64,000 nt of DNA. Source: Linanthus parryae (Eukaryota > Streptophyta > Magnoliopsida > Ericales > Polemoniaceae). Each line of letters begins with the position of its first letter. Position 1 is the stretch's first letter. The notes below the pieces were generated by a model. That model was not told the origin of the DNA, did not search any database, and saw only the letters and a program-made list of their open reading frames with translations. Location: NCBI GenBank assembly GCA_023055425.1, contig JALGPY010000008.1, positions 12,619,501-12,683,500 of the forward strand. The letters are read 5' to 3'. Position numbers and translations under genes: made by a program. Shown here in pieces: positions 22,968-34,135 of this stretch.

Positions 22968-24324
22968 GTGCGATAGACCAACAACAGTAAGTGTCGCCTG
23001 TCGTGTAAATTGGCAGGTTAGGAGGCCGAAAGAGATCTTCAGTGTACGATAATGGGTCACCGTAGTAGTCAGTGTAGGCCAACGCGGGTGATGGACGGTC
23101 AGTCCCAATTGCCCAGCGGAGAGTGTACAAGGCATCCAACCGACGTCGTTGTGCCCGTGGAAGTCCGCTTGGCAGCGTCGCGGTTTGGGGCAGAGTGTAT
23201 CTGCAGTGACTTGTGCACTTGGGAGATGTCGGGTACGGTGAACACACCACACCGGGTCCGGATCCTGGGGTTGGGTCGGTCGGATGGGTCTCGTAATTGG
23301 GCAGAGCAACCCTGATCGCGTCTCTGGTCCTCTTTGTCAACGTAAATAACCTTCTGGGTTCGTCATCAAGAGCGGCGGTGAATATTGCAAAGGGGTGTTG
23401 GTGAATGAAATCGGTGGAAGCATTGCTTGGCTGGCGTCGTGGTCGGAGAAGACGGTGATTGAATCCTTCACAATCGTAGGCCGACGCCCGACGGCGGTAA
23501 TCGCTTGAGGAAGCGCGTGCAACCTGTTGGAGGCGAGATTGACCGCGACAAAAGAGCTCCTGGCGGAACCGAGGGTCCTGGGCTCTTTACCCGTCATGGT
23601 CTTTGAATTTGCCTCCGTCGTTCGGTGTGGCGACATAGGGCGTTGTTTTTAGCACTGAAAGCTTCGGCGTTGTGGCTACCAGCTGTTCAGGCAGCTGTGG
23701 GAGCAGCGTCTTCTGTTGCAAACCCCGAGCTTCAAGGGCGGTGACTGAATCTTGTAGATTGTCCTCGCCGATATCCAAAGCATACAACCTTGTATCGACG
23801 TCAGCGGGAATTTCCGATGGTGGCTGAGCTTGCGTCACCGCGAACTCGGTTTCCAGGACACTCACTCGTTCGTCAAGACGCGTGACTGAAACCTTCAAGT
23901 CCGTGATCAGCTCAGTGAGTATGGAAAGAACATTGTCGATTTTGTCTGATAGAGCCGGCGAGTTCGACATGATTTCACTAGTTGAATTGTGAAAATCAGT
24001 GAAAGCACTAGTTGATACACGAAGTATTGGGTTTTGGAGCTATTCGATACGCTCCCGTTGTCCAACACACACAAACACGTTTCACACACTCTAATCTTGA
24101 TTTTTTCATTCAAAACATACTGAAAAGTACAATTGCTTAAATAGACAAAACTAAACCTAATCCCAGACCTTAACGGTTTATCGATACGGGCCGGGAAAGA
24201 ACCAGTAAAAGAAAACTCGATCCAACTATTTGACTACTAATTAAATAAGAAATAAAGTAATTTAATAACAACTAATACTAAATAAATAAATAATATTAAT
24301 AATGATAATAATACGGGTCACCAG
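22968..24324 (-). mobile_element. Fragment of an LTR retroelement, LTR plus gag-like start
   Basis: The paralogous block (35930-35950) runs across this position without it, so it is an insertion. On the minus strand it begins TGACCCGTATTATTATC, has CTATTTAAGC as a TATA-like box (near 24140), then a leader, then an ATG at 23970. The opposite end is TGCGATAGACC at about 22969, next to an inverted repeat TTGGTCTA..TAGACCAA. The target duplication is unclear. No pol is present. Confidence 0.45.
23587..23970 (-). CDS. Gag-like coiled-coil ORF of the inserted fragment
   Basis: The frame gives 127 residues starting MSNSPALSDKIDNVL. A heptad-like coiled coil (LITDLKVSVTRLDERVSVLE) near residues 15-40 resembles the N-terminus of many plant gypsy Gag proteins. 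The frame ends at a TGA; related coding-looking text continues in other frames to 22936, so frameshifts are likely. No nucleocapsid knuckle or protease is seen. Family assignment is inferred from the coiled coil and the LTR-like leader only. Confidence 0.35.
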   Translation of the reverse strand: MSNSPALSDKIDNVLSILTELITDLKVSVTRLDERVSVLETEFAVTQAQPPSEIPADVDTRLYALDIGEDNLQDSVTALEARGLQQKTLLPQLPEQLVATTPKLSVLKTTPYVATPNDGGKFKDHDG

Positions 24325-24747
24325 TATCATCCCTATGCATAAGAATTTTGTATGTGATGTTGTTATTATGTGGGAAACTTGACAAGTTTGCTCTCTGCAG
24401 TTCACACTTTGTTTGGATAATCTTTTCTTATAAGGTCAATAAATCTCTTGTTATTGGGCACAACGCCATACTATGTCTATATGTTTCTTCTCCACCATTT
24501 TATCTTTTTAGCACTGGAAAGTAACTCTTCATTTAATATCCATACTAGATCGAGTGTTTAGGGATCTTTAGTTTTGAGAGAGTGGTAATTTAGTTGTTCC
24601 TTTTTTGCTCTACGCCTATTTTCTACTCATTCTTGTGCCACTTCAAATATTTTCTTGAATGAATCGACCCCTTTTCTCTATAGAGAAACATACGCTCAAA
24701 TTCGGAGAATTTAGCTTCAATTTCAAAGACATGGCTCCGACATTACT

Positions 24748-24931
24748 GGCCAGAGGTGATCAGAGCCGGCATTGACGAGGTTTTAAACTATAGTGCGGCC
24801 GCAGTACTTGGCAAGGGAAATGGTAGCTCTGGCTTGAGTCTCCAGAGTTTGGATACACTAGAGACATGGTCTGATTGTGCAATCACAGGGCCTTTACAGA
24901 GGGCTCGACAGCTACTGCAGGTCACCTTCAT
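24748..24931 (-). pseudogene. LBD copy 3: inverted exon-1 relic
   Basis: Read on the minus strand it aligns with LBD exon 1 from ATG (24931) to the exon end (CACCTCTGGCCAG near 24748). The start ATGAAGGTGACCTGCAGTAG keeps MKVTCSSCRALC, but a deletion near codon 12 shifts the frame and removes the third and fourth zinc ligands. No exon 2 follows. It lies in opposite orientation to the other copies, so an inversion or template switch accompanied the duplication. Confidence 0.75.
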
Positions 24932-25544
24932 TGCAACAACGGGAAATGTAGAGATAAAGAGATGGGAGAGAAGGTTTTATTTTTCTATCTCTAGCATTTG
25001 TCGTTCTAGTTTTTTTTCATAAAATTTAATATCCTTATTAATATATTCATTTACTAGCTCTTGCACATCTACAAGTTTTGAGAAAAATATGTGTGAGATT
25101 ATGAGTCTTGCTTACTGATAATTCTTGAAGAAATTGATGGTTCTCTATTTGCCATTGTAGATCTTAAGAAATATCTATATGTAGATAGTGTAAATTTTGG
25201 GGTGAAAAAATAAACACAATTAATTTTTTTATATATGAATGAGAAGAATGAGGATAAAAACAAAAAAGGACAATATGAAGAATTCACCTAAAAAAATTAC
25301 TCCAAGTATACAACAGTAGTAAATCTCTGGAAGTAGACAAAAACGTAGTAAAAATGACAAACACAAAATCAGACTTCTCAAATTCTACCTCTTTCTTGGG
25401 AAAACCCACTGCGACCTCGTCATAAAATTTACGTTTTACCCCTTCCCAAACTCCTCCTTATAACCACCTCTCTCCAATGCCGATCTCACATTCACAAACC
25501 CTTCTATATTATCTCTATCTCTCTCTACATTTTTGCTTGTTGCA
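24932..25544. other. 5' flank of LBD copy 2
   Basis: The left part matches 36480-36776; from about 25300 it matches the promoter of copy 1, including CTTATAACCACCTCT as a TATA region near 25458. No separate gene. Confidence 0.6.
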
Positions 25545-25624
25545 ATGAAGCTGAGCTGCAGTAGGTGTCGAGTCCTGCGCGAAGGTTGCAGTGAAAGCAG
25601 CACAATTAGACCATGCCTCCAGTG

Positions 25625-27054
25625 TGTAGGGTTTTGATTCATGGATCGCGCAAACGGAAGCATAATCAAACAAACAACCATGCAAAACCCTCCAAGGATC
25701 ACAAGTCTAGATGCATAACGATAGTGAAGGTAAGAAATCATAAACACACCTTTGGGTTCTCCTTGATGACTTCAAACGCGAATAGTGTCACGTTCTCTAT
25801 AGTTGATCCACGCCTAGAGTTGTTCCTAGATCTCCAATCACCTTGGTGCTAGCCCGGATTGAAAGGAGGGTGAAGAAATCACGCAAAACGAGGCACCAAA
25901 AGGGGCTCGGCCCTTTGTGGCGTCGGGGACAAGGGGGCGGCGGCAATAGGGGGCGGCGTCCCTCTTTGCTTGCTCTCTCTCTCCTTTGTTCTCTCCTACT
26001 CTTGTTATGTTCTCTCTAGAGCATAAAAGTGTGTAGGGAAGGAAGGAGGAGGGTCCTTTATATAGTCCAACAACTCCTTGTTAACTACCTAAAGGACTTA
26101 TTCTAGTCCTACTAGAATTCAATTTAGTCCCTTCCTTGCAAATTAGTCCCTACTAAGTTTGCAAGGGTTTGCAAAATGATCCTTCTAATTAATTAATCCT
26201 ATTAATTAATTCCACAATCTAGTACAACTCTATATAGCGTGTGACCCCATAGGTTCCATCTAGTTGGTAGCAACTCTTTGCTAATATGGAGCGGTTTCTA
26301 GCAAAACATCCATTCTAGCCAACTAATAGAATAGTCATCTAGACAACCTTGTACAAGTAATTGTCTCATCCCTTTGCCCCCATATCCGGATTGGACACGA
26401 GACATACAAGTCACACTCGTATATCCAATCCCTAGTTTCTCGATCCATGGAATAGCCTTATTCGTGCAAATAACATCAATATCTCATATATTGATTTATT
26501 TGAGTCTGGCCAGACATTCTATAAGCACTATCCTCGAGTGGCCTTGGATATTTGCTCCCGTTATGTGGGAGGGGCAAATCCTCTCTACGTCCACTACGAT
26601 CTCTAAGCTTGCTTCTCATTGTATCCAGTACACGCCTTTATAACTACCCAGTTACGGTGTAGCGTTTAACGCTACCAAGATCACAATGATCCACAACTAG
26701 AATATCTAGTGACTTCAAGTCTAAGGATGACAATACCATTGTACCCGAGAAGCACTTGTGACTCAACATAACGTGTATGTAGCCTTCTCGGTAATGGGTC
26801 AATCCAGTGCAACATTCCGTAATGCACACCTATGTGTTGGATCGTGATATCTCCATATCAATCCAACCCCATACTAGTCTATAGATGATTGTCCTATTTA
26901 ATCATTATACTCGACTAGGGATATTTAAGATAAACAACACAATTGTAAATCTAAGGACTTCATTATATTAAATATCCAATAAATAATAAATGAATTTCTA
27001 GCCAATTACAAATTCATACTAAACTAGATTGCCTCTAGGGCATCTATTCCAACA
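25625..27054 (-). repeat. Copia 3' LTR (1430 bp)
   Basis: On the minus strand it runs TGTTGGAATAGATGCCC.. to ..AAAACCCTACA. It is the left LTR and follows the polypurine tract. A TATATAAAGG box is near 26060 (minus strand). Confidence 0.95.
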
Positions 27055-27065
27055 GTCTCCCACTT
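27055..27065 (-). other. Copia polypurine tract
   Basis: AAGTGGGAGAC on the minus strand directly precedes the LTR start TGTTGGAATAG. Confidence 0.9.
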
Positions 27066-27068
27066 GCA

Positions 27069-30000
27069 CTAGAGCCAATCTGGCGCATCTCGTATGCCCA
27101 TACTCCTAGTGTGCCCTTCATGCTTCCACTGCGTGAGGGGCTTCGTAAGTGGGTCTGACAGATTATCATCTGTAGGAATCTTGCATATCCGAACGTCTCC
27201 TCTATCGATAATATCTCGAATCAGATGGAACTTCCTGAGCACGTGCTTGGACTTCTGGTGCGACCTAGGTTCCTTTGATTGCGCGATCGCCCCAGTGTTG
27301 TCACAGAACAACTCCACTGGATCCGCAATGCTAGGGACCACACCAAGTTCAGAAACAAACTTTCTGATCCAAACAGCTTCCTTTGCTGCGCCATTTGCAG
27401 CAATGTACTCAGCCTCTGTTGTAGAATCAGCTACCGTCTCTTGCTTGGAACTCTTCCAGCTCACCGCTGCTCCATTCAGGCAAAACACATATCCCGACTG
27501 TGATCTAAAGTCATCTCTATCGGTTTGGAAGCTTGCATCAGTGTAACCCCTTACACGCAACTCTTCCTCACCGCCAAACATCAAGAAAGCATCCTTAGTT
27601 CTTCTCAAGTACTTTAGGATGTTCTTGACAGCAATCCAGTGACTCTCACCCGGATTGGATTGGTATCTGCTTGTCATACTCAAGGCATATGACACATCTG
27701 GTCTAGTACATAACATGGCGTACATGATGGATCCTATGGCCAAGGCATAGGGAATCCTACTCATGCGTTCCTTCTCAATCTCATTGGAAGGACAACCACT
27801 CTTCGAAAGAGTGATTCCATGTGACATGGGCAAGAATCCCTTCTTGGAATCTTGCATGTTGAACCGTTTCAACATCTTGTCAATATATGTACTTTGACTT
27901 AGGCCTATCAACCTCTTAGATCTATCTCTATAGATCTTTATACCGAGTATATAGGCTGCTTCCCCTAAGTCTTTCATTGAGAAACACTTTCCTAACCAAT
28001 CTTTCACAGATTGCAGCATGGGAATGTCGTTTCCAATGAGCAGTATGTCATCTACATACAAGACCAGAAAAGCTACAGAGCTCCCACTAACCTTCTTGTA
28101 GACACAAGACTCATCTTCGTTTCTGATGAAGCCAAACTCTTTGACCACTTCATCAAAACGTCGATTCCAACTCCTAGAAGCTTGCTTCAATCCATAAATG
28201 GATCGTTGCAGCTTACACACTTTGTTGGCTTGCTTTGGATCCTCAAAACCCTCCGGCTGTATCATATACACGTCCTCGAGGAGATTCCCATAAAGGAATG
28301 CTGTTTTGACATCCATCTGCCAAATCTCATAGTCGTAGTATGCTGCAATCGCAAGTAGGATTCGGATGGATTTGGTCATAGCGACTGGTGAAAAGGTTTC
28401 ATCATAGTCAATACCATGAATCTGTCTGAATCCTTTAGCCACCAATCGGCCCTTATAGGTAATCACATTACCATCCATGTCGATCTTCTTCTTGAAGACC
28501 CACTTGCACCCTATGGGCCGCGCCCCATCAGGTGGTTCCACCAAAGTCCATACTTTGTTGGCATACATGGATTCCATCTCGGATCTCATGGCCTCAAGCC
28601 ACTTCTGCGAGTCTGGGCCATTCATGGCCTCCTCATAGGTAGTAGGCTCATCATCTATGAGCATCGTGTCACCGGAATCAGTTACGAGAAGTCCGTACCT
28701 CTCGGGTTCCTGGCGCACTCTACTAGATCTACGAAGCTCTTGTGTTACCTGAACAGGTGGATCCACAACTGCTTGTGATTCCTGTTCATGTTCCATAATC
28801 GGTTCAGTAATTTGTGGTTCTTGAACTTCTTCAAGTTCTACATTCCTCCCACTTGCTTCTTTAGAGACAAACTCTCTTTCTAGAAACACGCCGGTCCGAG
28901 CAACAAACACTTTGTTCTCGGTTGGATTGTAGAAATAGTATCCCTTAGTTTCCTTAGGGTACCCCACAAATTTACACTTATCCGATTTAGGCCCTAGCTT
29001 GTCTGATTGTAAACGTTTTACATAGACATCGCAGCCCCAAATCCTCATGAACGACAGTGTGGGACACCTCCCACTCCAGATCTCATATGGTGTCTTCATG
29101 ACTGATTTAGATGGAACACGGTTAATGGTAAAAGCTGCACTTAATAGAGCGTAGCCCCAAAATGATAATGGAAGATCGGTTTGACACATCATAGACCGAA
29201 CCATATCCAATAGGGTTCGATTCCTCCTCTCGGACACGCCATTCCATTGTGGCGTTCCGGGTGGAGTGAGTTGGGACACGATCCCACACTCTCTAAGATA
29301 GTCGTCAAACTCTTGGCTCAAGTATTCTCCTCCACGATCCGATCGTAGAGCCTTGATACTTTTGCCAAGTTGCTTCTCTACTTCATTCTTGAATTCTTTG
29401 AACACTTCAAAGGATTCGGATTTTGCCCTCATAAGGTACACAAATCCATATCTACTGTAATCATCAGTAAACGTAATGAAGTAGACATAACCACCCCTGG
29501 CAGGCGTGGCAAATGGCCCACATACATCGGTATGTATGAGCGCCAATTGCTCACTAGTCCTCTCACCTTTCTTATTGAAAGGGGACTTTGTCATTTTTCC
29601 CAATAAACAAGCCTCACATGTCTCATATGATTCAAAATCAAATGAGTCTAGCAATCCATCCTTATGGAGTCTAGATACACGTTTCTCATTTATGTGGCCT
29701 AAACGACAATGCCATAAATAAGCAGGATTTAAATCATTTATTTTAATCCGCTTGGTATTAATGTTGTAGACAGGATTACTTAGATCAAGGACATAAAGTC
29801 CATTAAATAATTGCGCACTAAAATAGTGAATATTATTCAAATAAAAGGAACAACAATTGTTCTTTATTGAAATAATAAAACCTTCCTTGTCCAAACAAGA
29901 AATAGAAATAATGTTTCTGCTCATAGCAGGCACAAAATAGCAATTATTTAATTCTAAAACTAATCCTGAAGGCAGAGATAGCTTGCAAACGCCTATGGCC

Positions 30001-31019
30001 AACGCAGCAACCTTTGCTCCATTCCCAACGCGCAGATCTACCTCCCCTTTAGCCAATCTTTTACTTCTCTTTAGATCCTGCATATTTCGACAAATATGAG
30101 ATCCACATCCAGTATCTAATACCCATGATGTAGAGACAGTTAAATTGACATCTACAACGAAAATACCTGGTGGTGGTGGAATCACTATTCCAAGCCGCTT
30201 GTCCTCCAGATATTTTGGGCAGTTCCTCCTCCAGTGTCCAGGTTGACTACAGTAGTGACATTCACCCTTAGTCACGACCTTGGCAATCCCACCAATAGGC
30301 TTAAGGGCTTGTTCCTTGGACTTAGCAACTGACTTGCCTTTGCCCTTGGAGGAAGAGGCAAACTTTTTACCCTTTCCTTTATGCACCATCATAATGGCCT
30401 TGCCCTTACCCTTGTTGATGCTCTGTTCAGCCGTCCTCAACATGTTGAGCAAATCTGGCAGTGTTTTAACGATCTCGTTCATGTTATAGTTCATAATGAA
30501 CTGTCCATAACTCTCGGGCAACGATTGCAACACGAGATCGGTTGCCAACTCTTGGCCGACCGGGAACCCAAGCCGGGCGAGATTCTCCAAGTACCCGATC
30601 ATTCGGAGTACATGGGGTCCCACCGGGTTCCCTTCTGCCAGATGACATTTGAACAGTGCCTTTGAGACCTCATACCTCTCTACCCTCGCCTGCTCTTGGA
30701 AGAGCTGCTTTAGATGTTCGATCATATCGACAGCATTCATGTTCTCATGTTGCTTCTGAAGCTCAGAGGTCATGGTGCAAAGCATTAGGCAGGCCGCATC
30801 ATTAGCGTCATCAACACGCTTTTGATACGCCTTTAAGGCAGCAGGTGTCTGATTCTCTGGACCTTCTGGAACTTGCTCCTCTATTGCGTACAGCTTCTTC
30901 TCTTGCTTGAGAACAATTCTCAAGTTTCTGTACCAATCGAGAAAGTTGGTTCCTGAGAGCTTGTCCTTCTCAAGGACAGATCGTAGGGAATGTTGTGAAC
31001 TCGATGAGTTGTTTGCCAT
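27069..31019 (-). CDS. Copia Gag-Pol polyprotein, intact (1316 aa)
   Basis: One open frame from MANNSSSSQ to a stop beside the polypurine tract. I chose this Met over one ten codons upstream because Gag-like text begins here. In order: Gag (about 1-240), a lysine/glycine-rich linker, a CCHC knuckle (CHYCSQPGHWRRNC, about 255), aspartic protease (WVLDTGCGSHIC, about 300), integrase with HCRLGH and CEAC zinc motif, the DDE core (HTDVCGPF, FTDDYSRYGF, SDRGGEY), reverse transcriptase (MDVKTAFLYG; YVDDILL, about 1010) and RNase H (YTDASFQ..; DNTGAIAQ). Order PR-IN-RT-RH defines copia. Every catalytic motif is present and there is no internal stop. The lineage within copia was not assigned. Confidence 0.95.
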   Translation of the reverse strand: MANNSSSSQHSLRSVLEKDKLSGTNFLDWYRNLRIVLKQEKKLYAIEEQVPEGPENQTPAALKAYQKRVDDANDAACLMLCTMTSELQKQHENMNAVDMIEHLKQLFQEQARVERYEVSKALFKCHLAEGNPVGPHVLRMIGYLENLARLGFPVGQELATDLVLQSLPESYGQFIMNYNMNEIVKTLPDLLNMLRTAEQSINKGKGKAIMMVHKGKGKKFASSSKGKGKSVAKSKEQALKPIGGIAKVVTKGECHYCSQPGHWRRNCPKYLEDKRLGIVIPPPPGIFVVDVNLTVSTSWVLDTGCGSHICRNMQDLKRSKRLAKGEVDLRVGNGAKVAALAIGVCKLSLPSGLVLELNNCYFVPAMSRNIISISCLDKEGFIISIKNNCCSFYLNNIHYFSAQLFNGLYVLDLSNPVYNINTKRIKINDLNPAYLWHCRLGHINEKRVSRLHKDGLLDSFDFESYETCEACLLGKMTKSPFNKKGERTSEQLALIHTDVCGPFATPARGGYVYFITFTDDYSRYGFVYLMRAKSESFEVFKEFKNEVEKQLGKSIKALRSDRGGEYLSQEFDDYLRECGIVSQLTPPGTPQWNGVSERRNRTLLDMVRSMMCQTDLPLSFWGYALLSAAFTINRVPSKSVMKTPYEIWSGRCPTLSFMRIWGCDVYVKRLQSDKLGPKSDKCKFVGYPKETKGYYFYNPTENKVFVARTGVFLEREFVSKEASGRNVELEEVQEPQITEPIMEHEQESQAVVDPPVQVTQELRRSSRVRQEPERYGLLVTDSGDTMLIDDEPTTYEEAMNGPDSQKWLEAMRSEMESMYANKVWTLVEPPDGARPIGCKWVFKKKIDMDGNVITYKGRLVAKGFRQIHGIDYDETFSPVAMTKSIRILLAIAAYYDYEIWQMDVKTAFLYGNLLEDVYMIQPEGFEDPKQANKVCKLQRSIYGLKQASRSWNRRFDEVVKEFGFIRNEDESCVYKKVSGSSVAFLVLYVDDILLIGNDIPMLQSVKDWLGKCFSMKDLGEAAYILGIKIYRDRSKRLIGLSQSTYIDKMLKRFNMQDSKKGFLPMSHGITLSKSGCPSNEIEKERMSRIPYALAIGSIMYAMLCTRPDVSYALSMTSRYQSNPGESHWIAVKNILKYLRRTKDAFLMFGGEEELRVRGYTDASFQTDRDDFRSQSGYVFCLNGAAVSWKSSKQETVADSTTEAEYIAANGAAKEAVWIRKFVSELGVVPSIADPVELFCDNTGAIAQSKEPRSHQKSKHVLRKFHLIRDIIDRGDVRICKIPTDDNLSDPLTKPLTQWKHEGHTRSMGIRDAPDWL

Positions 31020-32692
31020 TTGGAATTCTACAAAAAGGAAAATACGCAAGTTTTAGTATTTGTGAATTTTTGACTATATTTAATAATGGCTAGTTTATTA
31101 AATATAGCTCCCACTATTTTACTACGGATTAATAACCCTCAAGATATTAATGCGGAAAATATCCTTATATTTTCTAATGGGCCAAGATCCATCCTTTTCA
31201 TCTCCTTATGAGCTTGCTTTGGCAAGTCACCCATAATTCGATTACTTCTTAGGTAGGAACAATTCCAATTGCATCCCATATGCAACTCTTGGTTCAATCG
31301 GGCAAATAACTCCTTATTTATCCATCCATATGGATAATCCCAATTGATTGCCTCTAGGTTTCTTAATCAAATTAATAGCCTAGTTGTGCTCAACCTCTTA
31401 TCTAAACAATTGCACATTGTTACGTGCCATCGCATTCCATCATTATGAACCAAGTCGCCATGCTTTGGCACGCACGAACTTGATAAATAATGATGATAAT
31501 GAGTGTTTAAATAACGAGAAGGCAAGAACACAATATTTTAAAATTTGAGGGATTTTCAATTCAATTTTAATTATTTTGTTGATCAATATCAACTAATCTA
31601 TCTATTTGAGTTTGGGCACAACTCCAAATAATAGATCCGGGTTGTCTAATTATCTTATTATCCTAATTGCATGCATCATCCATACACCAACCACACAAAT
31701 AATAAGACAATAAATAAACAACCACAAAACAGAAATTAAACGTGATGTGGATATGGCCTTTTCTAGACTAAGATAATTCCAAGCCAATGGAATTATCTAT
31801 GAACCCTAAACAAACACATCTCCATGCGTCTTGATCTTTTGGTCCATCCTTCATAGTCATGTGGAATGATCCATGCTCCATGCTCCATCTTTTGTGGCTC
31901 CTTTTGGCTTTGGGCTTCTTTTCTCCAATCTTGGCTAACAATCTACTTTATCTAGCACTAGCTAATATCTATTCTAAATAAAATAAATCTCACAAGTTGA
32001 GAAAAAAAATGGCACGCAGGCCATAAAACCCTAATTAATTATTACAATTAATTGATCAGCTCGCAGGCCGTAAAACCAAACCACAAAATTAAACATCCAC
32101 ATCAAACCACATCCTAGGGCCATATCCAATCACCATGCGATTTGCACATAAACAGTTAAAATCCAATTTTAACGCGCTTGGTCAATTTTAATTGATTTTA
32201 GGATTTCTAGGGTTAAAACGGTCCATGGGCCCAACAATCCAATTGCCCGGGCCCAAATAAGTGAACCATAAAGCCCTAGGGCCGGCCCGGCCCAAAACCC
32301 GCAAGCTAGGCCCGCGGGTTAGGGCCGCCCGCCCCCTTAGGGCGCCAAGCTTGGGCGGCAAGCAAGGGGGGCGGCTCCCTAGGGGCCGAACCTTCCTTGT
32401 GGAGGTTGTTTCCAAAACAACCTCCTTGCTTGGAGCCCAAGTTTGGTTATTTCCTTGTTGTGGGAGAACTCCTTCTTCCCCAAGGATGCCCAAACCCTAG
32501 ATCTAAGATCCTAAAATTTCTCAAACTCACCAATTCATGCATCCAATGCAATAATTGGGTCTTGTTATGATTAATTCTTTGACAAATTGCATCCAATGCT
32601 TGATTTGTCTTGTTTTACGCGATAAACAACAAATTAAGGTGTAAAACAACAAGAATGTAACACATAAACTACGTTTATGCTCTATGACCTGT
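31020..32692 (-). other. Copia leader between primer site and gag
   Basis: About 1.67 kb with no long supported frame. Near 32230-32420 it is GC-rich (GGGCCGGCCCGGCCC), which may form strong RNA structure in the packaged leader. Such long leaders are uncommon in small copia elements. Confidence 0.6.
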
Positions 32693-32705
32693 GGCTCTGA
32701 TACCA
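32693..32705 (-). other. Copia primer-binding site (tRNA-iMet)
   Basis: TGGTATCAGAGCC on the minus strand lies one base inside the 5' LTR and is complementary to the plant initiator tRNA-Met 3' end. Confidence 0.95.
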
Positions 32706-32706
32706 C

Positions 32707-34135
32707 TGTAGGGTTTTGATTCATGGATCGCGCAAACGGAAGCATAATCAAACAAACAACCATGCAAAACCCTCCAAGGATCACAAGTCTAGATGCATAA
32801 CGATAGTGAAGGTAAGAAATCATAAACACACCTTTGGGTTCTCCTTGATGACTTCAAACGCGAATAGTGTCACGTTCTCTATAGTTGATCCACGCCTAGA
32901 GTTGTTCCTAGATCTCCAATCACCTTGGTGCTAGCCCGGATTGAAAGGAGGGTGAAGAAATCACGCAAAACGAGGCACCAAAAGGGGCTCGGCCCTTTGT
33001 GGCGTCGGGGACAAGGGGGCGGCGGCAATAGGGGGCGGCGTCCCTCTTTGCTTGCTCTCTCTCTCCTTTGTTCTCTCCTACTCTTGTTATGTTCTCTCTA
33101 GAGCATAAAAGTGTGTAGGGAAGGAAGGAGGAGGGTCCTTTATATAGTCCAACAACTCCTTGTTAACTACCTAAAGGACTTATTCTAGTCCTACTAGAAT
33201 TCAATTTAGTCCCTTCCTTGCAAATTAGTCCCTACTAAGTTTGCAAGGGTTTGCAAAATGATCCTTCTAATTAATTAATCCTATTAATTAATTCCACAAT
33301 CTAGTACAACTCTATATAGCGTGTGACCCCATAGGTTCCATCTAGTTGGTAGCAACTCTTTGCTAATATGGAGCGGTTTCTAGCAAAACATCCATTCTAG
33401 CCAACTAATAGAATAGTCATCTAGACAACCTTGTACAAGTAATTGTCTCATCCCTTTGCCCCCATATCCGGATTGGACACGAGACATACAAGTCACACTC
33501 GTATATCCAATCCCTAGTTTCTCGATCCATGGAATAGCCTTATTCGTGCAAATAACATCAATATCTCATATATTGATTTATTTGAGTCTGGCCAGACATT
33601 CTATAAGCACTATCCTCGAGTGGCCTTGGATATTTGCTCCCGTTATGTGGGAGGGGCAAATCTCTCTACGTCCACTACGATCTCTAAGCTTGCTTCTCAT
33701 TGTATCCAGTACACGCCTTTATAACTACCCAGTTACGGTGTAGCGTTTAACGCTACCAAGATCACAATGATCCACAACTAGAATATCTAGTGACTTCAAG
33801 TCTAAGGATGACAATACCATTGTACCCGAGAAGCACTTGTGACTCAACATAACGTGTATGTAGCCTTCTCGGTAATGGGTCAATCCAGTGCAACATTCCG
33901 TAATGCACACCTATGTGTTGGATCGTGATATCTCCATATCAATCCAACCCCATACTAGTCTATAGATGATTGTCCTATTTAATCATTATACTCGACTAGG
34001 GATATTTAAGATAAACAACACAATTGTAAATCTAAGGACTTCATTATATTAAATATCCAATAAATAATAAATGAATTTCTAGCCAATTACAAATTCATAC
34101 TAAACTAGATTGCCTCTAGGGCATCTATTCCAACA
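32707..34135 (-). repeat. Copia 5' LTR (1429 bp)
   Basis: Right-hand LTR, one base shorter than the left LTR and otherwise the same in the stretches I compared. It holds the promoter for the element's RNA. Confidence 0.95.

Larger units (their letters stand above)
21683..25624 (+). repeat. Segmental duplication block upstream of LBD copy 2
   Basis: Its start (TTGTAGATCATCA, CACAATGAGATTTCA) matches 14678-15420. From about 22380 it matches 35300-36776 upstream of copy 4: shared phrases include CTTGTGAATCAATT.CAGTGCA, GAAGAAATTGATGG and GATAGTGTAAATTTTGGG-like text. Within it sit a gag-like insertion (22968-24324) and the inverted exon relic (24748-24931). Confidence 0.7.
25625..34135 (-). mobile_element. 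Complete Ty1/copia retrotransposon in LBD copy 2
   Basis: It has LTRs at 25625-27054 and 32707-34135, a tRNA-iMet primer-binding site, a polypurine tract and one long intact polyprotein frame. Flanks CAGTG (25620-25624) and CAATG (34136-34140) are a 5-bp target duplication with one change. The LTRs differ, as far as I can see, only by one base (CCTCTCTACG versus CTCTCTACG). This points to a very recent insertion. Total length is 8.5 kb. Confidence 0.95.
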
